In this document: piece by piece, positions 25,633-38,976 of the stretch | Layout: the number at the start of each line of letters is the position of its first letter | Numbering within the stretch: position 1 is the first letter of the stretch | NCBI GenBank assembly: GCA_964057225.1 | Contig: OZ059896.1 | Span: forward strand, 21,262,501 to 21,326,500 | From: Auanema rhodensis | Taxonomy: Eukaryota; Nematoda; Chromadorea; Rhabditida; Rhabditidae | DNA: 64,000 nt | Reading direction: 5' to 3' | Position numbers and translations under genes: made by a program | The notes under the pieces: generated by a model | What the model was told of the DNA's origin: nothing | The model's database searches: none | Seen by the model: only the letters and a program-made list of their open reading frames with translations

Positions 25633-28600
25633 TTCTTCAGGGTGAAAATCGAGGATATAAGTGTGAACTTATATCAGTTGATATCTCGGTGCATTTTTAA
25701 GCTAGCGCAAATCTGATAACACAGATCGACGCAGCTTAAAAATCCGCATCGAATGCACTATACTACAATGAGAAACGCTTAATACAAAAATTAGTTATGA
25801 TCGTTTGAAAAATGATGCATTAGTGTATGTTGAGTTTCCATGTACACTCAACATTGCTTCCAAAAACATTTTGACAAAAATTTTTTCGAAAAATTTCAAA
25901 ATAATTAAGCAAAAAGTAGATGTTTTTAGATTCCATTTTTCAAGGCAAAGACGATGGACAATGTTATTCAACGAAAAAATTTTTTCTTCAGGGTGAAAAT
26001 CGAGGATATAAGTGTGAACTTATATCAGTTGATATCTCGGTGCATTTTTAAGCTAGCGCAAATCTGATAACACAGATCGACGCAGCTTAAAAATCCGCAT
26101 CGAATGCACTATACTACATTGAGAAACGCTTGATACAGAAAATAAGTTATGATCGTTTGAAAAATGATGCATTAGTGTATGTTGAGTTTCCATGTACACT
26201 CAACATTGCTTCCAAAAACATTTTGACAAAAATTTTTTCGAAAAATTTCAAAATAATTTAGCGAAAAGTAGATGTTTTAAGATTCCATTTTTCAAGGCAA
26301 AGACGATGGACAATGTTATTCAACGAAAAAATTAATTCTTCAGGGTGAAAATCGAGGATATAAGTGTGAACTTATATCAGTTGATATCTCGGTGCATTTT
26401 TAAGCTAGCGCAAATCTGATAACACAGATCGACGCAGCTTAAAAATCCGCATCGAATGCACTATACTACATTGAGAAACGCTTAATACAAAAATTAGTTA
26501 TGATCGTTTGAAAAATGATGCATTAGTGTATGTTGAGTTTCCATGTACACTCAACATTGCTTCCAAAAACATTTTGACAAAAATTTTTTCGAAAAATTTC
26601 AAAATAATTTAGCAAAAAGTAGATGTTTTTAGATTCCTTTTTTCAAGGCAAAGACGATGGACAATGTTATTCAACGAAAAAATTAATTCTTCAGGGTGAA
26701 AATCGAGGATATAAGTGTGAACTTATATCAGTTGATATCTCGGTGCATTTTTAAGCTAGCGCAAATCTGATAACACAGATCGACGCAGCTTAAAAATCCG
26801 CATCGAATGCACTATACTACAATGAGAAACGCTTAATACAAAAATTAGTTATGATCGTTTGAAAAATGATGCATTAGTGTATGTTGAGTTTCCATGTACA
26901 CTCAACATTGCTTCCAAAAACATTTTGACAAAAATTTTTTCGAAAAATTTCAAAATAATTTAGCAAAAAGTAGATGTTTTTAGATTCCATTTTTCAAGGC
27001 AAAGACGATGGACAATGTTATTCAACGAAAAAATTAATTCTTCAGGGTGAAAATCGAGGATATAAGTGTGAACATATATCAGTTGATATCTCGGTGCATT
27101 TTTAAGCTAGCGCAAATCTGATAACACAGATCGACGCAGCTTAAAAATCCGCATCGAATGCACTATACTACATTGAGAAACGCTTAATACAAAAACTAGT
27201 TATGATCGTTTGAAAAATGATGCATTAGTGTATGTTGAGTTTCCATGTACACTCAACATTGCTTCCAAAAACATTTTGACAAAAATTTTTTCGAAAAATT
27301 TCAAAATAATTTAGCAAAAAGTAGATGTTTTTAGATTCCATTTTTCAAGGCAAAGACGATGGACAATGTTATTCAACGAAAAAATTAATTCTTCAGGGTG
27401 AAAATCGAGGATATAAGTGTGAACTTATATCAGTTGATATCTCGGTGCATTTTTAAGCTAGCGCAAATCTGATAACACAGATCGACGCAGCTTAAAAATC
27501 CGCATCGAATGCACTATACTACAATGAGAAACGCTTAATACAAAAATTAGTTATGATCGTTTGAAAAATGATGCATTAGTGTATGTTGAGTTTCCATGTA
27601 CACTCAACATTGCTTCCAAAAACATTTTGACAAAAATTTTTTCGAAAAATTTCAAAATAATTTAGCAAAAAGTAGATGTTTTTAGATTCCATTTTTCAAG
27701 GCAAAGACGATGGACAATGTTATTCAACGAAAAAATTAATTCTTCAGGGTGAAAATCGAGGATATAAGTGTGAACTTATATCAGTTGATATCTCGGTGCA
27801 TTTTTAAGCTAGCGCAAATCTGATAACACAGATCGACGCAGCTTAAAAATCCGCATCGAATGCACTATACTACATTGAGAAACGCTTAATACAAAAATTA
27901 GTTATGATCGTTTGAAAAATGATGCATTAGTGTATGTTGAGTTTCCATGTACACTCAACATTGCTTCCAAAAACATTTTGACAAAAATTTTTTCGAAAAA
28001 TTTCAAAATAATTTAGCAAAAAGTAGATGTTTTTAGATTCCATTTTTCAAGGCAAAGACGATGGACAATGTTATTCAACGAAAAAATTAATTCTTCAGGG
28101 TGAAAATCGAGGATATAAGTGTGAACTTATATCAGTTGATATCTCGGTGCATTTTTAAGCTAGCGCAAATCTGATAACACAGATCGACGCAGCTTAAAAA
28201 TCCGCATCGAATGCACTATACTACATTGAGAAACGCTTGATACAGAAAATAAGTTATGATCGTTTGAAAAATGATGCATTAGTGTATGTTGAGTTTCCAT
28301 GTACACTCAACATTGCTTCCAAAAACATTTTGACAAAAATTTTTTCGAAAAATTTCAAAATAATTTAGCAAAAAGTAGATGTTTTTAGATTCCATTTTTC
28401 AAGGCAAAGACGATGGACAATGTTATTCAACGAAAAAATTAATTCTTCAGGGTGAAAATCGAGGATATAAGTGTGAACTTATATCAGTTGATATCTCGGT
28501 GCATTTTTAAGCTAGCGCAAATCTGATAACACAGATCGACGCAGCTTAAAAATCCGCATCGAATGCACTATACTACATTGAGAAACGCTTAATACAAAAA

Positions 28601-31254
28601 TTAGTTATGATCGTTTGAAAAATGATGCATTAGTGTATGTTGAGTTTCCATGTACACTCAACATTGCTTCCAAAAACATTTTGACAAAAATTTTTTCGAA
28701 AAATTTCAAAATAATTTAGCAAAAAGTAGATGTTTTTAGATTCCTTTTTTCAAGGCAAAGACGATGGACTATGTTATTCAACGAAAAAATTTTTTCTTCA
28801 GGGTGAAAATCGAGGATATAAGTGTGAACTTATATCAGTTGATATCTCGGTGCATTTTTAAGCTAGCGCAAATCTGATAACACAGATCGACGCAGCTTAA
28901 AAATCCGCATCGAATGCACTATACTACATTGAGAAACGCTTAATACAAAAATTAGTTATGATTGTTTGAAAAATGATGCATTAGTGTATGTTGAGTTTCC
29001 ATGTACACTCAACATTGCTTCCAAAAACATTTTGACAAAAATTTTTTCGAAAAATTTCAAAATAATTTAGCAAAAAGTAGATGTTTTTAGATTCCATTTT
29101 TCAAGGCAAAGACGATGGACAATGTTATTCAACGAAAAAATTAATTCTTCAGGGTGAAAATCGAGGATATAAGTGTGAACTTATATCAGTTGATATCTCG
29201 GTGCATTTTTAAGCTAGCGCAAATCTGATAACACAGATCGACGCAGCTTAAAAATCCGCATCGAATGCACTATACTACATTGAGAAACGCTTGATACAGA
29301 AAATAAGTTATGATCGTTTGAAAAATGATGCATTAGTGTATGTTGAGTTTCCATGTACACTCAACATTGCTTCCAAAAACATTTTGACAAAAATTTTTTC
29401 GAAAAATTTCAAAATAATTTAGCAAAAAGTAGATGTTTTTAGATTCCATTTTTCAAGACAAAGACGATGGACAATGTTATTCAACGAAAAAATTTTTTCT
29501 TCAGGGTGAAAATCGAGGATATAAGTGTGAACTTATATCAGTTGATATCTCGGTGCATTTTCAAGCTAGCGCAAATCTGATAACACAGATCGACGCAGCT
29601 CAAAAATCCGCATCGAATGCACTATACTACATTGAGAAACGCTTGATACAGAAAATAAGTTATGATCGTTTGAAAAATGATGCATTAGTGTATGTTGAGT
29701 TTCCATGTACACTCAACATTGCTTCCAAAAACATTTTGACAAAAATTTTTTCGAAAAATTTCAAAATAATTTAGCAAAAAGTAGATGTTTTTAGATTCCT
29801 TTTTTCAAGGCAAAGACGATGGACAATGTTATTCAACGAAAAAATTAATTCTTCAGGGTGAAAATCGAGGATATAAGTGTGAACTTATATCAGTTGATAT
29901 CTCGGTGCATTTTTAAGCTAGCGCAAATCTGATAACACAGATCGACGCAGCTTAAAAATCCGCATCGAATGCACTATACTACAATGAGAAACGCTTAATA
30001 CAAAAATTAGTTATGATCGTTTGAAAAATGATGCATTAGTGTATGTTGAGTTTCCATGTACACTCAACATTGCTTCCAAAAACATTTTGACAAAAATTTT
30101 TTCGAAAAATTTCAAAATAATTTAGCAAAAAGTAGATGTTTTTAGATTCCTTTTTTCAAAGCAAAGACGATGAACAATGTTATTCAACGAAAAAATTAAT
30201 TCTTCAGGGTGAAAATCGAGGATATAAGTGTGAACTTATATCAGTTGATATCTCGGTGCATTTTTAAGCTAGCGCAAATCTGATAACACAGATCGACGCA
30301 GCTTAAAAATCCGCATCGAATGCACTATACTACATTGAGAAACGCTTGATACAGAAAATAAGTTATGATCGTTTGAAAAATGATGCATTAGTGTATGTTG
30401 AGTTTCCATGTACACTCAACATTGCTTCCAAAAACATTTTGACAAAAATTTTTTCGAAAAATTTCAAAATAATTTAGCAAAAAGTAGATGTTTTTAGATT
30501 CCTTTTTTCAAAGCAAAGACGATGAACAATGTTATTCAACGAAAAAATTAATTCTTCAGGGTGAAAATCGAGGATATAAGTGTGAACTTATATCAGTTGA
30601 TATCTCGGTGCATTTTCAAGCTAGCGCAAATCTGATAACACAGATCGACGCAGCTTAAAAATCCGCATCGAATGCACTATACTACATTGAGAAACGCTTG
30701 ATACAGAAAATAAGTTATGATCGTTTGAAAAATGATGCATTAGTGTATGTTGAGTTTCCATGTACACTCAACATTGCTTCCAAAAACATTTTGACAAAAA
30801 TTTTTTCGAAAAATTTCAAAATAATTTAGCAAAAAGTAGATGTTTTTAGATTCCTTTTTTCAAGGCAAAGACGATGGACAATGTTATTCAACGAAAAAAT
30901 TAATTCTTCAGGGTGAAAATCGAGGATATAAGTGTGAACTTATATCAGTTGATATCTCGGTGCATTTTTAAGCTAGCGCAAATCTGATAACACAGATCGA
31001 CGCAGCTTAAAAATCCGCATCGAATGCACTATACTACAATGAGAAACGCTTAATACAAAAATTAGTTATGATCGTTTGAAAAATGATGCATTAGTGTATG
31101 TTGAGTTTCCATGTACACTCAACATTGCTTCCAAAAACATTTTGACAAAAATTTTTTCGAAAAATTTCAAAATAATTTAGCAAAAAGTAGATGTTTTTAG
31201 ATTCCTTTTTTCAAAGCAAAGACGATGAACAATGTTATTCAACGAAAAAATTAA
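25633..31254 (+). repeat. Zone 1d: transition from subfamily 1 to 2
   Basis: This zone has sixteen monomers. The first two repeat markers of the 13-mer block in shortened form: AATTAAGC at 25633, then TACAG with GCGAAAAG at 25984. Later monomers gain subfamily-2 traits piecemeal: 303T (TTCCTTTTTT) at 26336, 28443, 29497 and on, then CAAAGC with GATGAAC at 29849, 30200 and 30904. The sites 124T and 187C do not appear until 31255. Six 352-bp copies lie here. Confidence 0.85.
29433..29774 (+). other. Monomer-length open reading frame, 113 codons, coding doubtful
   Basis: An ATG at 29433 opens a frame that runs across the boundary of monomers 29145 and 29497 to TAG at 29772, only ten bases before the next repeat of the same ATG. 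The majority monomer has three blocks in this frame: TAA at 66-68, TAA (or TGA) at 105-107, and a frame change at the TACAA/TACAG site followed by TGA. This copy has CAA at the first, CAA at the second and the extra base at the third. The predicted product is Lys- and Ile-rich, with no signal peptide or membrane segment and no family I recognise. The sister monomer 47050 has the first and third changes but keeps TAA at 105, so the open state rests on one private change. I saw no splice or promoter evidence. It is probably chance in a satellite, and a relic of a coding ancestor is possible but unproven. Confidence 0.15.
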
Positions 31255-34200
31255 TTCTTCAGGGTGAAAATCGAGGATATAAGTGTGAACTTATATCAGT
31301 TGATATCTCGGTGCATTTTTAAGCTAGCGCAAATCTGATAACACAGATCGACGCAGCTTGAAAATCCGCATCGAATGTACTATACTACATTGAGAAACGC
31401 TTAATACAAAAATTAGTTATGATCGTTTGAAAAATGATGCCTTAGTGTATGTTGAGTTTCCATGTACACTCAACATTGCTTCCAAAAACATTTTGACAAA
31501 AATTTTTTCGAAAAATTTCAAAATAATTTAGCAAAAAGTAGATGTTTTTAGATTCCTTTTTTCAAGGCAAAGACGATGGACAATGTTATTCAACGAAAAA
31601 ATTAATTCTTCAGGGTGAAAATCGAGGATATAAGTGTGAACTTATATCAGTTGATATCTCGGTGCATTTTTAAGCTAGCGCAAATCTGATAACACAGATC
31701 GACGCAGCTTAAAAATCCGCATCGAATGCACTATACTACTTTGAGAAACGCTTAATACAAAAATTAGTTATGATCGTTTGAAAAATGATGCATTAGTGTA
31801 TGTTGAGTTTCCATGTACACTCAACATTGCTTCCAAAAACATTTTGACAAAAATTTTTTCGAAAAATTTCAAAATAATTTAGCAAAAAGTAGATGTTTGT
31901 AGATTCCTTTTTTCAAGGCAAAGACGATGAACAATGTTATTCAACGAAAAAATTAATTCTTCAGGGTGAAAATCGAGGATATAAGTGTGAACTTATATCA
32001 GTTGATATCTCGGTGCATTTTTAAGCTAGCGCAAATCTGATAACACAGATCGACGCAGCTTGAAAATCCGCATCGAATGTACTATACTACATTGAGAAAC
32101 GCTTAATACAAAAATTAGTTATGATCGTTTGAAAAATGATGCATTAGTGTATGTTGAGTTTCCATGTACACTCAACATTGCTTCCAAAAACATTTTGACA
32201 AAAATTTTTTCGAAAAATTTCAAAATAATTTAGCAAAAAGTAGATGTTTTTAGATTCCTTTTTTCAAGGCAAAGACGATGAACAATGTTATTCAACGAAA
32301 AAATTAATTCTTCAGGGTGAAAATCGAGGATATAAGTGTGCACTTATATCAGTTGATATCTCGGTGCATTTTTAAGCTAGCGCAAATCTGATAACACAGA
32401 TCGACGCAGCTTGAAAATCCGCATCGAATGCACTATACTACATTGAGAAACGCTTAATACAAAAAATAGTTATGATCGTTTGAAAAATGATGCATTAGTG
32501 TATGTTGAGTTTCCATGTACACTCAACATTGCTTCCAAAAACATTTTGACAAAAATTTTTTCGAAAAATTTCAAAATAATTTAGCAAAAAGTAGATGTTT
32601 TTAGATTCCTTTTTTCAAGGCAAAGACGATGGACAATGTTATTCAACGAAAAAATTAATTCTTCAGGGTGAAAATCGAGGATATAAGTGTGAACTTATAT
32701 CAGTTGATATCTCGGTGCATTTTTAAGCTAGCGCAAATCTGATAACACAGATCGACGCAGCTTAAAAATCCGCATCGAATGCACTATACTACTTTGAGAA
32801 ACGCTTAATACAAAAATTAGTTATGATCGTTTGAAAAATGATGCATTAGTGTATGTTGAGTTTCCATGTACACTCAACATTGCTTCCAAAAACATTTTGA
32901 CAAAAATTTTTTCGAAAAATTTCAAAATAATTTAGCAAAAAGTAGATGTTTTTAGATTCCTTTTTTCAAGGCAAAGACGATGAACAATGTTATTCAACGA
33001 AAAAATTAATTCTTCAGGGTGAAAATCGAGGATATAAGTGTGAACTTATATCAGTTGATATCTCGGTGCATTTTTAAGCTAGCGCAAATCTGATAACACA
33101 GATCGACGCAGCTTGAAAATCCGCATCGAATGTACTATACTACATTGAGAAACGCTCAATACAAAAATTAGTTATGATCGTTTGAAAAATGATGCCTTAG
33201 TGTATGTTGAGTTTCCATGTACACTCAACATTGCTTCCAAAAACATTTTGACAAAAATTTTTTCGAAAAATTTCAAAATAATTTAGCAAAAAGTAGATGT
33301 TTTTAGATTCCTTTTTTCAAGGCAAAGACGATGGACAATGTTATTCAACGAAAAAATTAATTCTTCAGGGTGAAAATCGAGGATATAAGTGTGAACTTAT
33401 ATCAGTTGATATCTCGGTGCATTTTTAAGCTAGCGCAAATCTGATAACACAGATCGACGCAGCTTAAAAATCCGCATCGAATGCACTATACTACTTTGAG
33501 AAACGCTTAATACAAAAATTAGTTATGATCGTTTGAAAAATGATGCATTAGTGTATGTTGAGTTTCCATGTACACTCAACATTGCTTCCAAAAACATTTT
33601 GACAAAAATTTTTTCGAAAAATTTCAAAATAATTTAGCAAAAAGTAGATGTTTTTAGATTCCTTTTTTCAAGGCAAAGACGATGAACAATGTTATTCAAC
33701 GAAAAAATTAATTCTTCAGGGTGAAAATCGAGGATATAAGTGTGAACTTATATCAGTTGATATCTCGGTGCATTTTTAAGCTAGCGCAAATCTGATAACA
33801 CAGATCGACGCAGCTTGAAAATCCGCATCGAATGTACTATACTACATTGAGAAACGCTTAATACAAAAATTAGTTATGATCGTTTGAAAAATGATGCATT
33901 AGTGTATGTTGAGTTTCCATGTACACTCAACATTGCTTCCAAAAACATTTTGACAAAAATTTTTTCGAAAAATTTCAAAATAATTTAGCAAAAAGTAGAT
34001 GTTTTTAGATTCCTTTTTTCAAGGCAAAGACGATGAACAATGTTATTCAACGAAAAAATTAATTCTTCAGGGTGAAAATCGAGGATATAAGTGTGAACTT
34101 ATATCAGTTGATATCTCGGTGCATTTTTAAGCTAGCGCAAATCTGATAACACAGATCGACGCAGCTTGAAAATCCGCATCGAATGTACTATACTACATTG

Positions 34201-35136
34201 AGAAACGCTCAATACAAAAATTAGTTATGATCGTTTGAAAAATGATGCCTTAGTGTATGTTGAGTTTCCATGTACACTCAACATTGCTTCCAAAAACATT
34301 TTGACAAAAATTTTTTCGAAAAATTTCAAAATAATTTAGCAAAAAGTAGATGTTTTTAGATTCCTTTTTTCAAGGCAAAGACGATGGACAATGTTATTCA
34401 ACGAAAAAATTAATTCTTCAGGGTGAAAATCGAGGATATAAGTGTGAACTTATATCAGTTGATATCTCGGTGCATTTTTAAGCTAGCGCAAATCTGATAA
34501 CACAGATCGACGCAGCTTAAAAATCCGCATCGAATGCACTATACTACTTTGAGAAACGCTTAATACAAAAATTAGTTATGATCGTTTGAAAAATGATGCA
34601 TTAGTGTATGTTGAGTTTCCATGTACACTCAACATTGCTTCCAAAAACATTTTGACAAAAATTTTTTCGAAAAATTTCAAAATAATTTAGCAAAAAGTAG
34701 ATGTTTTTAGATTCCTTTTTTCAAGGCAAAGACGATGGACAATGTTATTCAACGAAAAAATTAATTCTTCAGGGTGAAAATCGAGGATATAAGTGTGAAC
34801 TTATATCAGTTGATATCTCGGTGCATTTTTAAGCTAGCGCAAATCTGATAACACAGATCGACGCAGCTTGAAAATCCGCATCGAATGTACTATACTACAT
34901 TGAGAAACGCTTAATACAAAAAATAGTTATGATCGTTTGAAAAATGATGCATTAGTGTATGTTGAGTTTCCATGTACACTCAACATTGCTTCCAAAAACA
35001 TTTTGACAAAAATTTTTTCGAAAAATTTCAGAATAATTTAGCAAAAAGTAGATGTTTTTAGATTCCTTTTTTCAAGGCAAAGACGATGGACAATGTTATT
35101 CAACAAAAAAACTTATTCTTCAGGGTGAAAATCGAG

Positions 35137-35158
35137 GATATAAGTGTGCACTTATATC
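35137..35158. other. Dyad 1 variant of type-D monomers (A34C)
   Basis: In type-D monomers the loop base A34 is C, so the arms become GATATAAGTG and CACTTATATC, a 10-bp inverted repeat with only 2 bases between arms. The change occurs in 13 monomers (starts 32308, 35116, 37924, 39328, 41434, 42487, 44943, 45645, 49508, 53018, 59687, 61091, 62495). The copy at 44943 also has a stem mismatch (T30A). It is diagnostic for type D and absent from subfamily 1. Confidence 0.85.
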
Positions 35159-37221
35159 AGTTGATATCTCGGTGCATTTTTAAGCTAGCGCAAATCTGAT
35201 AACACAGATCGACGCAGCTTAAAAATCCGCATCGAATGCACTATACTACATTGAGAAACGCTTAATACAAAAAATAGTTATGATCGTTTGAAAAATGATG
35301 CATTAGTGTATGTTGAGTTTCCATGTACACTCAACATTGCTTCCAAAAACATTTTGACAAAAATTTTTTCGAAAAATTTCAAAATAATTTAGCAAAAAGT
35401 AGATGTTTTTAGATTCCTTTTTTCAAGGCAAAGACGATGAACAATGTTATTCAACGAAAAAATTAATTCTTCAGGGTGAAAATCGAGGATATAAGTGTGA
35501 ACTTATATCAGTTGATATCTCGGTGCATTTTTAAGCTAGCGCAAATCTGATAACACAGATCGACGCAGCTTGAAAATCCGCATCGAATGTACTATACTAC
35601 ATTGAGAAACGCTTAATACAAAAATTAGTTATGATCGTTTGAAAAATGATGCCTTAGTGTATGTTGAGTTTCCATGTACACTCAACATTGCTTCCAAAAA
35701 CATTTTGACAAAAATTTTTTCGAAAAATTTCAAAATAATTTAGCAAAAAGTAGATGTTTTTAGATTCCTTTTTTCAAGGCAAAGACGATGAACAATGTTA
35801 TTCAACGAAAAAATTAATTCTTCAAGGTGAAAATCGAGGATATAAGTGTGAACATATATCAGTTGATATCTCGGTGCATTTTTAAGCTAGCGCAAATCTG
35901 ATAACACAGATCGACGCAGCTTGAAAATCCGCATCGAATGTACTATACTACATTGAGAAACGCTTAATACAAAAATTAGTTATGATCGTTTGAAAAATGA
36001 TGCCTTAGTGTATGTTGAGTTTCCATGTACACTCAACATTGCTTCCAAAAACATTTTGACAAAAATTTTTTCGAAAAATTTCAAAATAATTTAGCAAAAA
36101 GTAGATGTTTTTAGATTCCTTTTTTCAAGGCAAAGACGATGAACAATGTTATTCAACGAAAAAATTAATTCTTCAGGGTGAAAATCGAGGATATAAGTGT
36201 GAACTTATATCAGTTGATATCTCGGTGCATTTTTAAGCTAGCGCAAATCTGATAACACAGATCGACGCAGCTTGAAAATCCGCATCGAATGTACTATACT
36301 ACATTGAGAAACGCTTAATACAAAAATTAGTTATGATCGTTTGAAAAATGATGCCTTAGTGTATGTTGAGTTTCCATGTACACTCAACATTGCTTCCAAA
36401 AACATTTTGACAAAAATTTTTTCGAAAAATTTCAAAATAATTTAGCAAAAAGTAGATGTTTTTAGATTCCTTTTTTCAAGGCAAAGACGATGGACAATGT
36501 TATTCAACGAAAAAATTAATTCTTCAGGGTGAAAATCGAGGATATAAGTGTGAACTTATATCAGTTGATATCTCGGTGCATTTTTAAGCTAGCGCAAATC
36601 TGATAACACAGATCGACGCAGCTTAAAAATCCGCATCGAATGCACTATACTACTTTGAGAAACGCTTAATACAAAAATTAGTTATGATCGTTTGAAAAAT
36701 GATGCATTAGTGTATGTTGAGTTTTCATGTACACTCAACATTGCTTCCAAAAACATTTTGACAAAAATTTTTTCGAAAAATTTCAAAATAATTTAGCAAA
36801 AAGTAGATGTTTTTAGATTCCTTTTTTCAAGGCAAAGACGATGGACAATGTTATTCAACGAAAAAATTAATTCTTCAGGGTGAAAATCGAGGATATAAGT
36901 GTGAACTTATATCAGTTGATATCTCGGTGCATTTTTAAGCTAGCGCAAATCTGATAACACAGATCGACGCAGCTTGAAAATCCGCATCGAATGTACTATA
37001 CTACATTGAGAAACGCTTAATACAAAAAATAGTTATGATCGTTTGAAAAATGATGCATTAGTGTATGTTGAGTTTCCATGTACACTCAACATTGCTTCCA
37101 AAAACATTTTGACAAAAATTTTTTCGAAAAATTTCAGAATAATTTAGCAAAAAGTAGATGTTTTTAGATTCCTTTTTTCAAGGCAAAGACGATGGACAAT
37201 GTTATTCAACGAAAAAATTAA

Positions 37222-38625
37222 TTCTTCAGGGTGAAAATCGAGGATATAAGTGTGAACTTATATCAGTTGATATCTCGGTGCATTTTTAAGCTAGCGCAAA
37301 TCTGATAACACAGATCGACGCAGCTTAAAAATCCGCATCGAATGCACTATACTACTTTGAGGAACGCTTAATACAAAAATTAGTTATGATCGTTTGAAAA
37401 ATGATGCATTAGTGTATGTTGAGTTTTCATGTACACTCAACATTGCTTCCAAAAACATTTTGACAAAAATTTTTTCGAAAAATTTCAAAATAATTTAGCA
37501 AAAAGTAGATGTTTTTAGATTCCTTTTTTCAAGGCAAAGACGATGGACAATGTTATTCAACGAAAAAATTAATTCTTCAGGGTGAAAATCGAGGATATAA
37601 GTGTGAACTTATATCAGTTGATATCTCGGTGCATTTTTAAGCTAGCGCAAATCTGATAACACAGATCGACGCAGTTTGAAAATCCGCATCGAATGTACTA
37701 TACTACATTGAGAAACGCTTAATACAAAAAATAGTTATGATCGTTTGAAAAATGATGCATTAGTGTATGTTGAGTTTCCATGTACACTCAACATTGCTTC
37801 CAAAAACATTTTGACAAAAATTTTTTCGAAAAATTTCAGAATAATTTAGCAAAAAGTAGATGTTTTTAGATTCCTTTTTTCAAGGCAAAGACGATGGACA
37901 ATGTTATTCAACAAAAAAACTTATTCTTCAGGGTGAAAATCGAGGATATAAGTGTGCACTTATATCAGTTGATATCTCGGTGCATTTTTAAGCTAGCGCA
38001 AATCTGATAACACAGATCGACGCAGCTTAAAAATCCGCATCGAATGCACTATACTACATTGAAAAACGCTTAATACAAAAAATAGTTATGATCGTTTGAA
38101 AAATGATGCATTAGTGTATGTTGAGTTTCCATGTACACTCAACATTGCTTCCAAAAACATTTTGACAAAAATTTTTTCGAAAAATTTCAAAATAATTTAG
38201 CAAAAAGTAGATGTTTTTAGATTCCTTTTTTCAAGGCAAAGACGATGAACAATGTTATTCAACGAAAAAATTAATTCTTCAGGGTGAAAATCGAGGATAT
38301 AAGTGTGAACTTATATCAGTTGATATCTCGGTGCATTTTTAAGCTAGCGCAAATCTGATAACACAGATCGACGCAGCTTGAAAATCCGCATCGAATGTAC
38401 TATACTACATTGAGAAACGCTTAATACAAAAATTAGTTATGATCGTTTGAAAAATGATGCCTTAGTGTATGTTGAGTTTCCATGTACACTCAACATTGCT
38501 TCCAAAAACATTTTGACAAAAATTTTTTCGAAAAATTTCAAAATAATTTAGCAAAAAGTAGATGTTTTTAGATTCCTTTTTTCAAGGCAAAGACGATGGA
38601 CAATGTTATTCAACGAAAAAATTAT
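37222..38625 (+). repeat. A-C-D-B tetramer, copy 1
   Basis: Four monomers: A with TTTGAGGAAC and TTTTCATG, C with GCAGTTTG and the CAACAAAAAAAC end, D with CATTGAAAAAC, and B. The same order and the same rare markers recur 3510 bp (10 monomers) downstream at 40732-42135. Confidence 0.85.
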
Positions 38626-38976
38626 TTCTTCAGGGTGAAAATCGAGGATATAAGTGTGAACTTATATCAGTTGATATCTCGGTGCATTTTTAAGCTAGCG
38701 CAAATCTGATAACACAGATCGACGCAGCTTAAAAATCCGCATCGAATGCACTATACTACTTTGAGAAACGCTTAATACAAAAATTAGTTATGATCGTTTG
38801 AAAAATGATGCATTAGTGTATGTTGAGTTTTCATGTACACTCAACATTGCTTCCAAAAACATTTTGACAAAAATTTTTTCGAAAAATTTCAAAATAATTT
38901 AGCAAAAAGTAGATGTTTTTAGATTCCTTTTTTCAAGGCAAAGACGATGGACAATGTTATTCAACGAAAAAATTAA

